Below are positions 15,216-28,100 of a stretch of DNA of 60,000 nucleotides, one piece after another (within the stretch, counting starts at the first letter, position 1; the number at the start of each line of letters is the position of its first letter). The stretch is from Membranipora membranacea (Eukaryota > Bryozoa > Gymnolaemata > Cheilostomatida > Membraniporidae), in assembly GCA_914767715.1 (NCBI GenBank), contig OU612065.1:40426001-40486000 (forward strand), read 5' to 3'. Made by a program: the position numbers and the translations under genes. The notes beneath the pieces are model-generated. The model was not told the DNA's origin. It saw nothing but the letters and a program-made list of their open reading frames with translations, and ran no database searches.

Positions 15216-16973
15216 TTACAAAATCTTGACAGCGATGAAAGCTAATACGCTCAGTACCAAGCTTGTCTGCGTGGATACTGCGCTGTTACAAAGCCACAAG
15301 TCATTACAGAAACAATATAGCTTCTTAGTTTCTGAGGTAATATAACTTTGTCCGTATGTACTGTCAGATTTAGCAGGAACGCAGTAACTGTGACGTCGTA
15401 CACTGGGCATATCCTCTCTTATCTGTGTCTCCTTAAGTAATGTAGAGAGACAGCCTCTGGTCACAGTCGTCTCACCTGTAACGGATCAATATTGTGAAAA
15501 GGGACGATACAAACATTAAACAAGTTATATACTAGAAAGGTATTGAGAGTTAAATATGAAGATACTAGAGATTTAGTGACCTATTTCCTGATCACAATGT
15601 CACAACAAAATATTTGCAGTATTGGACCAGTTAAGCGCCTTATGCATCTCTCAACCTGATACAGTGATGCGAAGGTTGAGCACACTTCCGAGTATCAAAA
15701 ACACTCCCAACCTAATATGTAGATAAGAGCCGGTATGAGACTTCACTTGATATGTGAAAGTTTGACCAAATATTTCAGATCTTAAAAATACGGACTAGAC
15801 AACAGTAATGAACAATGTAACATAGCATAGAAACTAAAGTCACTTACTGCCGACAGTATTGAGGATTTTGACACACATAGGAGGGTCAGTATTAGTGCCA
15901 GGACAATCCTTCCATCCTTGTAATATAAAGTCTACCTTCTTAACTCCACATCCTGGCTGTGAGCTGTGACACTGGAAGCACTTCAATGCATTGGCTGAAA
16001 TGTAAAAAAAATATGTAAAGCTTGATTTTAAATTTGCTTCTTAGTCCTAGGGCCTAGGCGGTGTAATCTACTAGCTGAACAATGGTGGGTTACGTTGATG
16101 AGTCTGGCATACAGAGGGCTCTCTTCACCTCCACCCATAAGATAAGTCCACTTGGGACGTAGGCCTTTCTGAACCTATCTCCGCATTTTGATGGGAAGGG
16201 TAGGATGCTAGGGTCAGCGGCCCATAAAATGGGTTGGTTGTCAAGATTGGCTCACTTAGGATCATCATCAATAATTATAAAAAGGGCCCACTGCTGACAT
16301 CGGAGCGTCCAGGCCTGTTGCTGTGTCCCAGTCTAGTAGTTAAGACAGAATGCAGTATAAGTGGATCTATGACAATGAGACGAACTACAAACCTAGAGCT
16401 TTATTGTTGAAACAATTTAGATACGTCTGCTCAAAGTCTCCAATTTGCACTCAATAGCATCTCACCATGCATGAACATGACAATGTCAACCTTGTTATTG
16501 CAGGGGATGGGCCCCTGGGGCTCATAGGCCTGTGTTTGATCAGTAACCAGTATCCATTAACCATAGCCACTATAGTGGACATAGCTTTGCATACCCCAGA
16601 AGCTCATCTGGAAAAAGCTTGTGTTGGCATGCTAAGCTCACAGTCTGATACAGGTTGTTTAGGAGAGAAAGAGTATATATGCTATCTATCTTTACTACTC
16701 TGTGCCTGTCCTCACTCATCAGTCAATGACTCGGCTCCACTTACCGACCAAGGAGTTCGACAAGTAAATTTGAGTCCTCAATGGACTCCTAGCTCCAGCT
16801 TACTCACAGTCAGACACACTACTACTGACAGTGAGTCCAGTCAGAGACTAAGGTGAGAGGGACTGGTCTGGAGAGAGAGGACGAGGACGAGAGACACTGA
16901 CAGACAGGTCAAAATACAAGTACTTACTTGCTTGAATTAGTGCCACCAAACACAGAAAGTATTCTTTGTACAT
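15216..16973 (-). CDS. Ly6/uPAR (quiver/sleepless-like) three-finger protein, secreted and probably GPI-anchored
   Basis: Three exons on the minus strand: 16928-16973, 15848-15994 and 15216-15475, joined in frame to 150 aa. Exon 1 encodes a signal peptide (MYKEYFLCLVALIQA) and ends at GTAAGT. The mature part opens with ALKCFQC and carries ten cysteines, ending in CFCNDLWLCNS, the Cys-Asn pair typical of the three-finger fold. About 20 hydrophobic residues close the protein (TSLVLSVLAFIAVKIL), as in a GPI-attachment signal. Drosophila Quiver/Sleepless and related proteins with this layout modulate ion channels and receptors at the membrane; the partner here cannot be told. The whole gene was assembled from splice sites and includes a short first exon, so transcript support would help. 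Confidence 0.85.
16504..16855 (+). CDS. Possible coding exon of unknown function inside the Ly6-like gene's intron, opposite strand
   Basis: An open frame from an ATG at 16467 (CACC before the ATG) runs to 16856. A good acceptor (TTGTTATTGCAG) ends at 16503, and the frame meets a consensus donor (CTAAG followed by GTGAGA) at its end, so it could be an internal exon of about 117 codons. Composition is plausible (hydrophobic N-terminal half, Ser/Thr-rich C-terminal half), but I recognise no domain and found no convincing partner exons. It may be chance. Confidence 0.25.
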
Positions 16974-19808
16974 ATTCTCACACCTTCCAACTGTAATCCT
17001 TTTGAAGCTGGCCTGTGTGTGGTTAACACCGGATCTTTTCCGCTATTTTAATTTAGTCTGACTATAATTGTGTACTACTGAAATCAAATTTCAGAAAATT
17101 TGTTTCTCAGTCAGGTAGGTCAGTGTTTGTCACTAGGAGGCGCTGCTGAGAAACCAATGGAAATCCCATAGGTTTCGAATTAGCTTTTTTAAATCAATGT
17201 TATTTAGGAGGACAACTCCTACACATAACAATGACTAATCTCAAATTAAAATTTACAATTACCATTGAGCTATTTTGATTAGAAGAGTAATCTCAACTTG
17301 TCAAGAATTTTGAGTGAAACTTTTACCATTTATCCTTTCAGAGAGGATTTTCACTGCTCCTATGAAGCGTCACTGGGTATCTTCTTGATAGAGTAGCTCG
17401 GCCATACAACAAATATGATCTAAAATTATTGATTGATTGATTTGTATTTTTACATACTAATTCTTGGCGAGGATGATAAAGAAATGTATGTATATGACAG
17501 CTCTTGGTATAACTCAGTTGTACATAAAATTGTTTTTGTAAAAATTCATAAAGTAATTAGAAAAACTGCACTGGCGTTTAGTGTTACGGCTGCTTCTGGG
17601 CCTGAAATCATAGGCATTACATGAGGATATTTTTGGATTGGTATTAAAAATGATACGATTGTACAGAGGATGAGACTCATTTCTTAAAATATTACTGAAA
17701 TGATAAGCACAGATTGTAAACATAAAATCATCGAGGTTGGTAAGTTACCTCATAGTATGGGTCTCTACATAAGATTCTGCTACTAAAGAGAAACAAAAGT
17801 TGGCCGAGTGTTTCAGAAAAAACATTAGACCAACCATTTAAACAATATAAACCCTTGCTCTCTTGCATTTGTCATAGGTTATATGCATTTCACATGAAAT
17901 AAGTAAAATGATCACCATCAAAGCTAGGGTCGAACCATAGATTTATTATATACTCTATATATTAACATAGAGTATATAATAACTCTATGGGTCGAACGGA
18001 TTAACTATGATATATTACTGATGACTGATTCATTTTTTTTGTAGGGCACGATGGGTACGCATGGATACGATGTAGACAATTACTCTGAGAAACAGTGATA
18101 CTGCTCTATTGTTATATCGCACAGTTACTCCTTGCTTCATCCAAAGAATTATTAGGTATCACAGTTACGAGGAAAACTGGTAAGGTGATAACACTGCCAT
18201 GTTGGTTAAGCATCGTTGCCTTGTCGATCGTGGTGAAACTGACTATTCACCTAAGAAATCAAAGGCACCATCAGACATAACTCGGCCTAGAATATGTTGT
18301 CACCTGTTTTAGATATCTTTAATTCACATAATATGCCTATCAAATCCTGAGAATGAGTAAATTCATATGTTAATCAATCTCTTATCACCAGTTCTCTTGA
18401 TTCCATAGCGATGACAGATGTATGATTGTGGTCTTAGTTTGTCATGCATACGCTTGATATAATCGTAATAATGCAGTATCAATGTCTCTCAGAATAACAT
18501 CCTACTCCTTGGTTGAAGTTATGATCTAACACTTTCATTAGCAACCGCCTTTAATACTTTGGCTTGAGCAATGCCCTCCCTCAGCTGGTTAATAGGGGGC
18601 AAATAAGATTTGAGTCATAGCGAATAGTGAACAAAACCATCTGGGTTTCGAACAAATGTAAGCTCAAAGAAGTTACCGCGGACAAGCCGGGATAACTTCA
18701 CTAATCTTCTGTGTTCACATGAATAACTTCCTAAATAATGAATTTAGTGGCTGAACAGTTGGCTGAACTAGCGTTCGTTTGACACCGGCTCTTAAGATCT
18801 AACTGGAGAGTGTAATTTGTTACATAAACTCAAACTGAGGTCATAAATATTTAATATGGCTGAACACCACCATACCTAAATCGTAATGTGACGACCAGTT
18901 GTGTCTTCCGTCGGTAGAAGCACTAAGCAGTACGGAGTGTATGTCTATCACTCCCCCCCTGGGATAATTATTGATCATTAGAAATGCAGTGTTTGAAAAC
19001 AAATCTAAGTTGACCCATTTGAAGGTCTGGTAACTTAGTGCAGTCAGTCTGCAAATAGAATGACGTCCTGCTATTATCTTGCCTTTAAATGATTAGAACT
19101 ATTTATTCAATTTCTAACGGCTATATTACATTATCATCAAGTACATGTACACCAAGAAGGCTCATGTCACTATACTTATATACGATAGACCTGATCTGTC
19201 ACAAATCAACTGTATCTTTATTACCTCTAGGCTGACCATGGTAAAATTAGTATAAAATAATTATCGTAATTTGAAAATTTTTGCACCTGTGCTCTTTCTC
19301 CTGTTATTATACCTACTAGCTTTTTGTGTCGTTGTTGCAGTGGCCAAGTTTGTCTCATAAGTATGTGGAGTTATAGACTTTTAGTGTTCACAATTCTTGG
19401 GTTAGTTTTCAGAGTTTTTGGGCATGTCACTGACACATAGTCAACATAAATGGTTTGAGATTACTTCATAATGTAGAAGTTATCAGGAACTAAAATATAA
19501 TTCATCGAATTTCAGCCTGTCAACAAAGTTTAGTTCAGTGAATCAGCTCAAAGTGCGCCTACGAAATTAATAAAGAGCTTTTCTGTATGCATGACTTTGA
19601 GCAGTTAACATTTATTGGAGATCTTCAAGGCTGAATAACACAGCCATAGAGAGAGAACTTATAAGAAATAAATAAAACGAAAATAGTAATCCATTTCATA
19701 AAAGGACAAATAGCTCTCAAAAGGTCCGGTTTAATTGCGCGAGTATATTTATAGAGTATTCTCATTAAATCAACAGAAAGCAAGAAAATGTTGTGTGACC
19801 GATGGCAA
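16974..19808. other. Intergenic, no gene supported
   Basis: Between the 5' end of the Ly6-like gene (-) and the 3' end of the ankyrin gene (-). AT-rich; holds the foldback at 17927-17997. Short open frames at 17433-17723 and 18095-18280 show no domain or splice support. Confidence 0.5.
17927..17997. mobile_element. Miniature foldback flanked by 9-bp direct repeats
   Basis: GGGTCGAAC occurs at 17927-17935 and again at 17989-17997. The 53 bases between form an inverted repeat: about 23-bp arms starting CATAGA and ending TCTATG, with TTATTATATACTCTAT and its complement inside. The arms differ by one base. Terminal inverted repeats plus a 9-bp target-site-like duplication is the layout of a very small non-autonomous DNA element. 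Confidence 0.55.
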
Positions 19809-21402
19809 TTATCTTCTGGTACATATTACTGAGTCGGTAAGGGATATTTCTGGAAGCCTGCTAGCATTAAGACTTTGATGAACAGTTAATTGTTTGCTTG
19901 CCTTTGACAAAGTCTGGCTTTTGTTTCGTTCCTTTTGTCGCCGGAAGCTAATTTGAGGCAGATTACCGTCGCTTTGTCTAGGAGAGGGAGGCACAGGAGC
20001 AAACGTAGGCTTCTCTGATGTTTTCTTTTGGTTACTTGTAGATTTCTTGTTCCCTACTTTGCATAACTGCTGAATGCAAGATGAAGGGTCATCGTCTAAT
20101 GAATTCCAGCAGGCTTTCAAATCTAGTGAGTCCATTCTCTTTTTTATTTCAGGCGAGACCAGCGGTGGAAGAGAGGCTATACTACTTGCACCTGACGAGA
20201 TTTGCCTCCTGCAGTGTCGGTATGTATCTGACCCACCGGAGGAGCTAAGCCCACTGTCACTATTATCAGCATCTCCACGACTCACAGGTGGACAGGGTCT
20301 CATGTCAGACACAAGAAGGCTGTAACAGACATCATAACCCAGCCGCTGTGCCTCCATACCTGGTGTGATGCCGTAATCGTTCTCAATGTCTATGACTAGT
20401 CCTTGTTCTAACATGGTGGTTTTAATGTTTTTGACTGAGGCTGCCGAGCCAGATGTGACTGAGAGATGTAGAGCAGTGTTACCGTGAATGTCAGCATGTA
20501 GCAAGTCACATGACTCAGCTTTCTCCAGTAGAGCGGACACCTCACTGTCCTGACGGAAGAGACACGCCCACATTAGAGCATTCCTTCCGTAGACATCAGC
20601 GACCCAAGGATCAGCACCGATTTTGAGCAAAGTTTCCAAAGTATGCAACCGTAGAATACCATCGTCAATAAATATTGTCTGCACCAATAGTGTTTGTCCG
20701 CTTTCGTTTTTCAGGTTGACAATATCCCGCAGCCTTGACTCATTGCCTGATTGAAAAATTTTCTGAATAGAAGACATGGTGATTTCTGTGTCTGCAGTGA
20801 GAGGCTGGGTGGCTTGTGATGATTCCCAGCTCCTATCCTTAGTTATATCTGTCTCAGGTAAGGTATTCAGTTCATTAATACTGATAACACAGCCGCCGCG
20901 TGTGCAACCTAAAAAATATACACATCTGTCTTATCAAATATGTCCCAGCGAAGTGTGCACTTGAAAGCTTAATAGACGAGAGACACACTCCCAGAGGCGG
21001 TAATGAAGTTGAGTTGGGAATAAATTGTTAAAGTTTCCAGTGCTCTCAATGAATGAGCATGACGTCACTGTGCTGGTCACTATGAATATTTAACCAATTA
21101 ATTATTGGGGTCCTGTCCAAAAAGTCTGTCGCCTAACCTACCGATAACCAACTTCGATAAAGGTAGCCTTATTCACCTGTTAATAAAACTTTGACTCGTC
21201 ACATAACGCCACAAAGTTAACCTTAGTGATTCATAATTCCCATAGCATGTTCTCCAGAGCTGAATGAACAACACAGATTGCTTCCGAATTTCATAGAATT
21301 CTTTCTTGTAACATTAATAATTGACTCACCATTTTGTGCTCGGCACATCGCAGGCGCTTGATTGTCCATGTGTCTCTCCTCAATGGTCGATGTCATTCCC
21401 AT
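19809..21402 (-). CDS. Ankyrin-repeat protein with long disordered C-terminus
   Basis: Two minus-strand coding exons, 21330-21402 and 19809-20908, give 390 aa. The first exon starts at an ATG (MGMTSTIEER) and ends at GTGAGT; the second follows TTTTTTAG, and the join is in frame at a glycine codon. A later ATG at 20777 (MSSIQKIF) would give 322 aa and is a possible alternative start. Ankyrin-type repeats lie at about residues 95-240 (GRNALMWACL, HGNTALHLSV, YGITPGMEAQRLG). The rest is Ser/Pro/Lys-rich and probably disordered. Ankyrin repeats bind other proteins; no catalytic domain is seen. The repeats are loosely like those of ANKRD34/ANKRD33-type proteins, but I cannot assign a family. Confidence 0.82.
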
Positions 21403-22200
21403 TGCTTGAGTTCAATATAATAATATCCCCACAGACAGTTTAAACACACTTTGCTGTATACCCGGCAAATACAAAGTGAAATGTTTTGAATGGAAATCAC
21501 CTAATATTTGTCTGAATTCAACAACAAAATTTTGCTCATTTGAAAAGTTTAATGGCCAACTGAATGAAAGGCAGTGCCAGCTAAATTGACTTGGTTTGAT
21601 CTCGGCGTAATCATTATAACGGTTTCTAAATACCTCTAGGCATTACCAATATGACGGCTGCTGCGTATATGAAGCCTTATGTCTTACAAGTCACTCCAGT
21701 CAAGAGTCAGCCAGAAGGTGTTCTCCCAGCACTTTGTCTGAGGTGGGGTAAGGGCTTTGAATACTTAGAACGAGCATTCTATCGGCAGGGTGAAAACAAT
21801 CAGATAGTTAATATTCGTGGTCAACATATATGTACACTGCTATGAGGAAATATGAAATTATGAAATTATTAAAATTACATAATTATTGACATTTCAACAA
21901 CTAATTATCTTATCTTGATACCCGATAGTGCCTCCATGAACCCTTCCTCACACCTAGCCAGCTAGGCGAAAACTTTAAAGAGACTTTGATTTCCAAATCC
22001 TATCATTGAAAGTGCGTTACATAATAGCATGACGTCACCAAATAGCAGACTCGCTCTCCATTGGCAGGCACTCCAAGAAAATCTCATTAAATTCAATAAA
22101 CCATTTAAATTATCTCAATAGTATAATGAATTTATAATGCTGTCGGCCTAATTAAACCTTTTATGATGACTGTTGTGGCACTATTAACTACTTCCGTTAG

Positions 22201-22248
22201 GTTTTGACCTACGGCATCGCCTCTTAAGGCGCTGCCGTAGGTCAAAAC
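22201..22248. repeat. Near-perfect 22-bp-arm hairpin
   Basis: Arms 22201-22222 and 22227-22248 pair with one mismatch around the loop CTTA. The outer 16 bases (GTTTTGACCTACGGCA) are perfect. Too short for a normal microRNA precursor; may be a small foldback element. Confidence 0.85.
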
Positions 22249-24215
22249 AAACTGCTAATCGGTAAACAATTCTAATGTACTGGTCTCTCTCCACCCCACT
22301 AAGATATAAGTCAACATATTTGTCTATACAGTCTGGTGTGAGGGTAATAACTGCAAAACAACCATTATTTTGTTATTGTAATAGAATTAATATATTAATA
22401 TTATATTCACTATTATTTATATTGAAAATTAAATTTGTGGCAAGTAAGCATCACTGTATTGATCATGATGAATCACTGTTATTCTTATTAGACAGCAGAT
22501 CTCGTGATTGTTGGTTTAATTTGATCTTCATACCAGTGCCTATTTAATTAGACTATATTTAAATTCAAGCAATTAAATATTGTGTAAACAAAACATTTGT
22601 AATTGAGGCATGATTGTATTGCAAAGTATTCAATTAAATATTGTGCCACTTTCTTAAAAGAAATAGGGTTTGAGGTCTAAACTTAGAAACTTAAACTTTA
22701 ACGACAACTTTCACACTATTTTTGCTTTATACCAAGCTTATTGCCGTTAAATCGTGCTGCTCTGGTTTCTTAGTATTATAACAGGTATACAAAAATGTGT
22801 CACAGCTTCTTTTATTCTAAGTGTGATATTGAATATGTGAGGTAGCGAACAACGAATCTTGTCGATCCCGCTGATCTACCATAAAAACATTTTGAGCGGT
22901 CATATGGATAAGGGAACAGCTTTCGTGCACCATTCATCCTGGCTAGGGGCACGGGACTAAAGATACTAATGGCTCAATTTGTGGTTGCACACTCCACATA
23001 GGTTCAGGGCAATTTTCAGTACTACGGATGCGTGCCACTGTATTCTCAAACCTGGACTTGGGCTAAATGTATGGCTTCGGGTATGAATATTGTCTACTCA
23101 ATTTAGCCAACGTAGGAAATACTCGCCAGGTTATCTATATAGTATGCACAAAACTAATTTACTTGTTTCTATATATAGAAATACATCAATATATAATAAT
23201 ATAATAACACACATTATATATATATATATATGTATTCACATCATAAGCACTAAGTGCTTCCCGCGATTAACTGCGTCGAAAATCAAAAGTGCTATGGTGA
23301 AACAAACAGTTTTTAATGACTAGCCCCAAGCTGTTTTTGCAGGGTTATGACAAATGGGTAGCAAAATATCCTTGGTTAAATCTAGAGAAAGAGCATAGGA
23401 TCTTTAATATAATATGTCATACAATGTATGTTTTGATTCCGGTATTTAATATTCTGCTGCGTCATGGAAGCCTTGTCTGCGTCACGGCCCAGTTTTATAA
23501 TTTGAATGTATTGCGTCTCAATGGCAGCAAAGCAAGTAATTCCCTTTCCTTCACTAAAGCCCCTGGGAGATGCGGCCAGCATCAAGATTCTCAGCAGCTC
23601 ATCACTATCACAGATTTAGGATATTCATCCTTGCTCAGTTGTTCAATCCTACCCGTCTTGAATTCACCAGCAATTGGTCCCAAACTCCCGTCCCAGGTTG
23701 TCTAATTTGCTAATTTGTAGTTGTCTGCTCATGCCCAGACCTAGAACAATCACAGCATCACTTACACCATTCAATCAAATGTTTATTTAACTGAGTTTTC
23801 CAATTGTCGTATTCACTTTATGCTAATTGATAAAGTTCGTTTTCTTATACAATACAGTTCTGTGCCCCTTGTAACCACCAAATTTGATATTTTGATCAGT
23901 GCGTTACCTAAATTAACAGTGGTCAGACAATGCAGCCACGAGGGCTGTTTCAACAGCTGATCTCTAGGCTGCCATGTATTTAGTTTTATTGGTTGTGATA
24001 TATTGAAGGCAAAATAATAAAAGGACCTTTATTATCCGCTAGTTGAGTTCTAGACATCTCATATTTCTGAAGCAATATGTAGTGGGACAACTCCAAATTT
24101 GCCAGCCACGTTATCATGATAATATCAGACCCAAGAGAATAAGGCTGAGCTGAAGGCTGATATGTTACCTTCACACATTACCTGCTTAGTCGGTCTGACC
24201 TGCCTGAAAATTGTA

Positions 24216-24376
24216 CATTAGTTAGGGCTGACTTTTATTGTACATTAGTTAGGGCTGACTTTTATTGTACATTAGGGTTGACTTTTATTGTACATTAGGG
24301 CTGACTTTTATTGTATATTAGGGCTGACTTTTATTGTACATTAGTTAGGGCTGACTTTTATTGTACATTAGGGCTG
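24216..24376. repeat. Tandem repeat of a 23/27-bp unit
   Basis: About seven copies of a unit with TTGTACATTAGGGCTGACTT. Some copies have a four-base insertion (GTTA), making the period 27 rather than 23. Confidence 0.85.
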
Positions 24377-25103
24377 CCGGCTGAATTTTATTGGTCTTTT
24401 TGGATAAAACTATGGGAACAAGTCAATACTCTACTAAACAGGCAAACAACAAATCAATTAGTATTTTGGGGCTCAGGCTCCAGACCAGTTGGAGTTTGTG
24501 CCCCCTGTTATCCTATTAATATGATCACAGAATATTATCAGCACAGCACAGCCTGTATTCACGTATAAAACATTTGAATGGAGGTTTTTTGGAATTGAGC
24601 TTTTCTCAACACCAATATGCTGTGTATACTGTGTATACTGGACTTTATAATGACTGATAATTTAATAATCCAAGTCTTATACAGTACAGGTGTCTGACTT
24701 ATGAATAACTGTTACAGCAGAATTATCAATATTCATTATATAAAGCTATGAGATTAAGAGTCTGAATATAAGCAGCTGATAGTTGGCCTTCTAACAGCAG
24801 ACTAGTGGAACCTGGGGGAGATAAGAACTTTACTGGAGTTTGTTTGCCAACTTAGACCAATTTGGTATTTGAGGAGCACTCAAGAAAAACTACAGTTATC
24901 AAATCAAAAGTTGAGTTCCTCGAAAAAAATGCTGATTAGGAGACTCTCTTTTAGACTGCTGTCGAGTTGAAATCAATTCAGATGGTACTTCATTTGGAGC
25001 TCACAACTGAGCTTACTAACTACGGTATTTACACTCACTTTGATACATCTGGGATCTCACAGTCTCTCAGTGATGTTGTGATTGAGAATACCAGATCAGA
25101 TAG

Positions 25104-28100
25104 ATGACAATGGGTGTAACAGATCTGAAGAAGAAGAGGAGTGTCTCTCAGAGTACAAACAGACAGACGCTGCCAGGTGGGTTTATTAGATGACAACTTT
25201 GATCCCTGTTTGTCAACAGGTGCCGGGGGATATTGTAAAGTCAGGACAACTCTTGCTGATGTTTAGATACCCATAAACTAACCGAAACTGATCGTTGAAG
25301 ATGTCTTATTTGTTTTTTACCAGATCTCTCAACTTTATTAATTGAACAGATATCAAAAGATGTTTGCAGTGCTGTACAGCCGACCTGTCATCGAGTGAAC
25401 TAACTAATGAAATGATACACGACTCAGAAAGGGCATGTTGTTTGCTGTCTAACAGCTGAACGACATCTAAGCTGTGACTTCTGGGTACCATCTGGAACTA
25501 TCTCCCTTGGCCCAATTCTCAGGACTTTGATTTGCAGAAATTTTGAAATCACAGAATCATGATCGTCCTGGATACAGACACTCATTAAATTGACACAATT
25601 TCTCCTTGATCTACGGAGACCATTAGAAGCTATCTTCTCATATACAAAAACGCGTACAGTCTACGAACTGTCCAAGTTACAAATTTCAAGGATTCACAAA
25701 CGCTGAGCAAAACATTCAGAAATATACATGGCGTTGAGTTAATTGTAGGATTCTTTTTCGAAGACATATTCGGAAGCTGTTTGTAATTAAACTTCTGTAA
25801 ACTGTCCGTCTAGTCTGAATATTTTGGTTTTATGACGTAACAACACTTAAGACGAAGAAAAATATTTGCTCAACAAAACTAAATTCGGATTGTAATCGAG
25901 GAAAACATGACTTTTGATTATTTTAGAGTTACCATTGTTTGGAGTTGTGTATTTGTTTGCACTATAAACTTCTGCACCATTGCTCTCTTTCATTATTTTA
26001 ATCGTTTTCGATTGCATGACACAATTAAGAAGTTCTGCGAGTCTTTGTACCCCTTATACTAATAGATGATAGGACATTAACATGCACAATACCAAGGCTA
26101 AGTGAGAACATTACCTAAGTATACAAAGGACATGTCATTAGTAGCTCGCTAATCAATACAAAATAATTATTTAAAGACAGGCAACATGAAAATGAGTTTT
26201 TGATAAAAACTCTTTAATTTCTTTAGATGCCAAACCTCAATTAGTTTTCACTGTTGCAGACATACAAGCCATGAAAAGGTCTCAGTCTTCTGTCGAGGGT
26301 GGGAGAATGTCCACGTTTACGTTTACTGGCTCCGAGGTACTGAGATATCGTCTCTATACCGCCAGGCAGGATACAGACCTGGAGGATGAGGATACTGATA
26401 GGACGATCTCGATCAGACGAGCGATCACAGCACCTACAGACACGAGACAAAGAGAGAAGATGAAGTTAATAGGAGCATTGAGAAGGTTGATGAGACCGAG
26501 AGCTACGTACGGTCCTGTACTCAGAGCGTCCAGAAGAGCGAAGACTGAGGCTGATACAGACGGGTACGCACACAGGGCATGGCAGAGCGACAGTGAGGAG
26601 GGAGCTATGCCTACATGTAAGAAAGAGGCCAGCAGGGTGAGTCAATTCTACATCATGGTGATAATTATCTTAATAAATCAGCATAATTGAATATAGTTGA
26701 CAAATCTTTTTCAATTGGAATGAGATAGAAACAAAGAAATGCTGTAGTGAAGTCTTGGTGTTTGTAACTTCCATGCAAGTCTTCTGCAATCTTTACAGTT
26801 CAATCTATACTACGTTCAGTTAAAGTACTCTGTAGCAACAGCTGTAGCCCAAAGTATTATGTGCTAAATAAGGTAGAAATGTTACATTATCTTCCTGTTC
26901 CAGTTCTGATCACTGATGTAATTTGGCAACTTGCCATGCTTTCGAAGGGACAATTAATATTTATAACACATAATTAAAAATATTATGCCTGGGAGCCTTG
27001 GGGGGACAAGCGATTTGGGTTGTTGGTGATTCTGTTGACAAGCGTGTATATCAACGGCAGTCTGGAATTAATGTTGTTTACAAATTGACAGAGAAACTTT
27101 TGATAAACTCAAGTTTATATAAAAGATTTTGAGTGAAATCGATAATGTTAACAAGTGAAAGAGGTCCTATGTAAATATGTACATATAATCTCATATAACC
27201 CATTAAAGGGCGTGTAAGTTATGTTGGCTAAGGAATTAAATTTCCACCAACACAAAAAGATGGACCAATAAAGAGTGTGTCCTAGGCAGGATTAATGTTA
27301 CGGGTGCCATATTGATTCAGTTTAAGACTGTCCAGTGCGAAGTCAAGTCGTGGCAGACTGTTTTAAAACCAGTTTGAAATATTGAAAATTCCAGCTGCTG
27401 CGTACTTTTATCAGTAATAGTCAGTCTCGATATGGTAAGCTCGGCACTTTTAGAGGTATATAGCGTTTGTCCCTGATCTCATTGATCTCCCCATTACCAA
27501 AACTCAAGCGATTTTACGGTCAGTCAATCAAGCTATGATCAAACGTATTCAAATTAAATTTCGAAGTGAAACAAAACCCCCTTGAACTATTTAAAACAAA
27601 GCACTTTAATTTATTCGGTGACAACTTGTTTTGCCTAAATTGTATCACAATCCTTTGAAGTGTCTAATTTAAATAAGCATTATTATTATTCTAGTTAATT
27701 TAATTTTAGTGTGGAGAGTTAGGGGATATTAATACGTTCAGTATCAATCTAATTGCTAGTCGGAGAGCTCAACTGCTTGGTTTAATGAGATTTTGTGGCG
27801 CTTCACTGTCAATCACCACACATAACACATTAAAGGTTGTTGGAAGTGCACCTCGACATTAACTGAGTCAATTTTGATATTTTCAAGCTTTCCGCATATT
27901 TTCCTGCAGTCGGGTCATCAGACGAGAGGATATCAGCAGCACAGCTCAGCCTTGTCCGCGTCGTCTCCGGCTCACTCGGTTAGACACGGTATAATCACTA
28001 AGTCTCTGAGCGGCGGAGGGATCAACGCTGACCATACTAAGAGGGGATACGGAGATCTCGAGCGACTTGTAGCTGCTCATAGCAAGACTACAAAACAGCA

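Larger units (their letters stand above)
21403..25103. other. Intergenic between divergent genes
   Basis: Upstream of both the ankyrin gene (-) and the next gene (+). It holds the hairpin at 22201-22248, a (TA)n run near 23216-23232 and the 23/27-bp array at 24216-24376. No open frame here shows a domain or splice support. Confidence 0.5.

Noticed and set aside
18043-18105. Acceptor followed by a short frame with GTHGYD, like the GxHGYDN motif of ENPP phosphodiesterases
   Set aside because: Ends after 17 codons, with no neighbouring ENPP-like exon.
23316-23705. 129-codon plus-strand open frame
   Set aside because: No domain, no clear splice sites and biased composition; likely chance in intergenic DNA.
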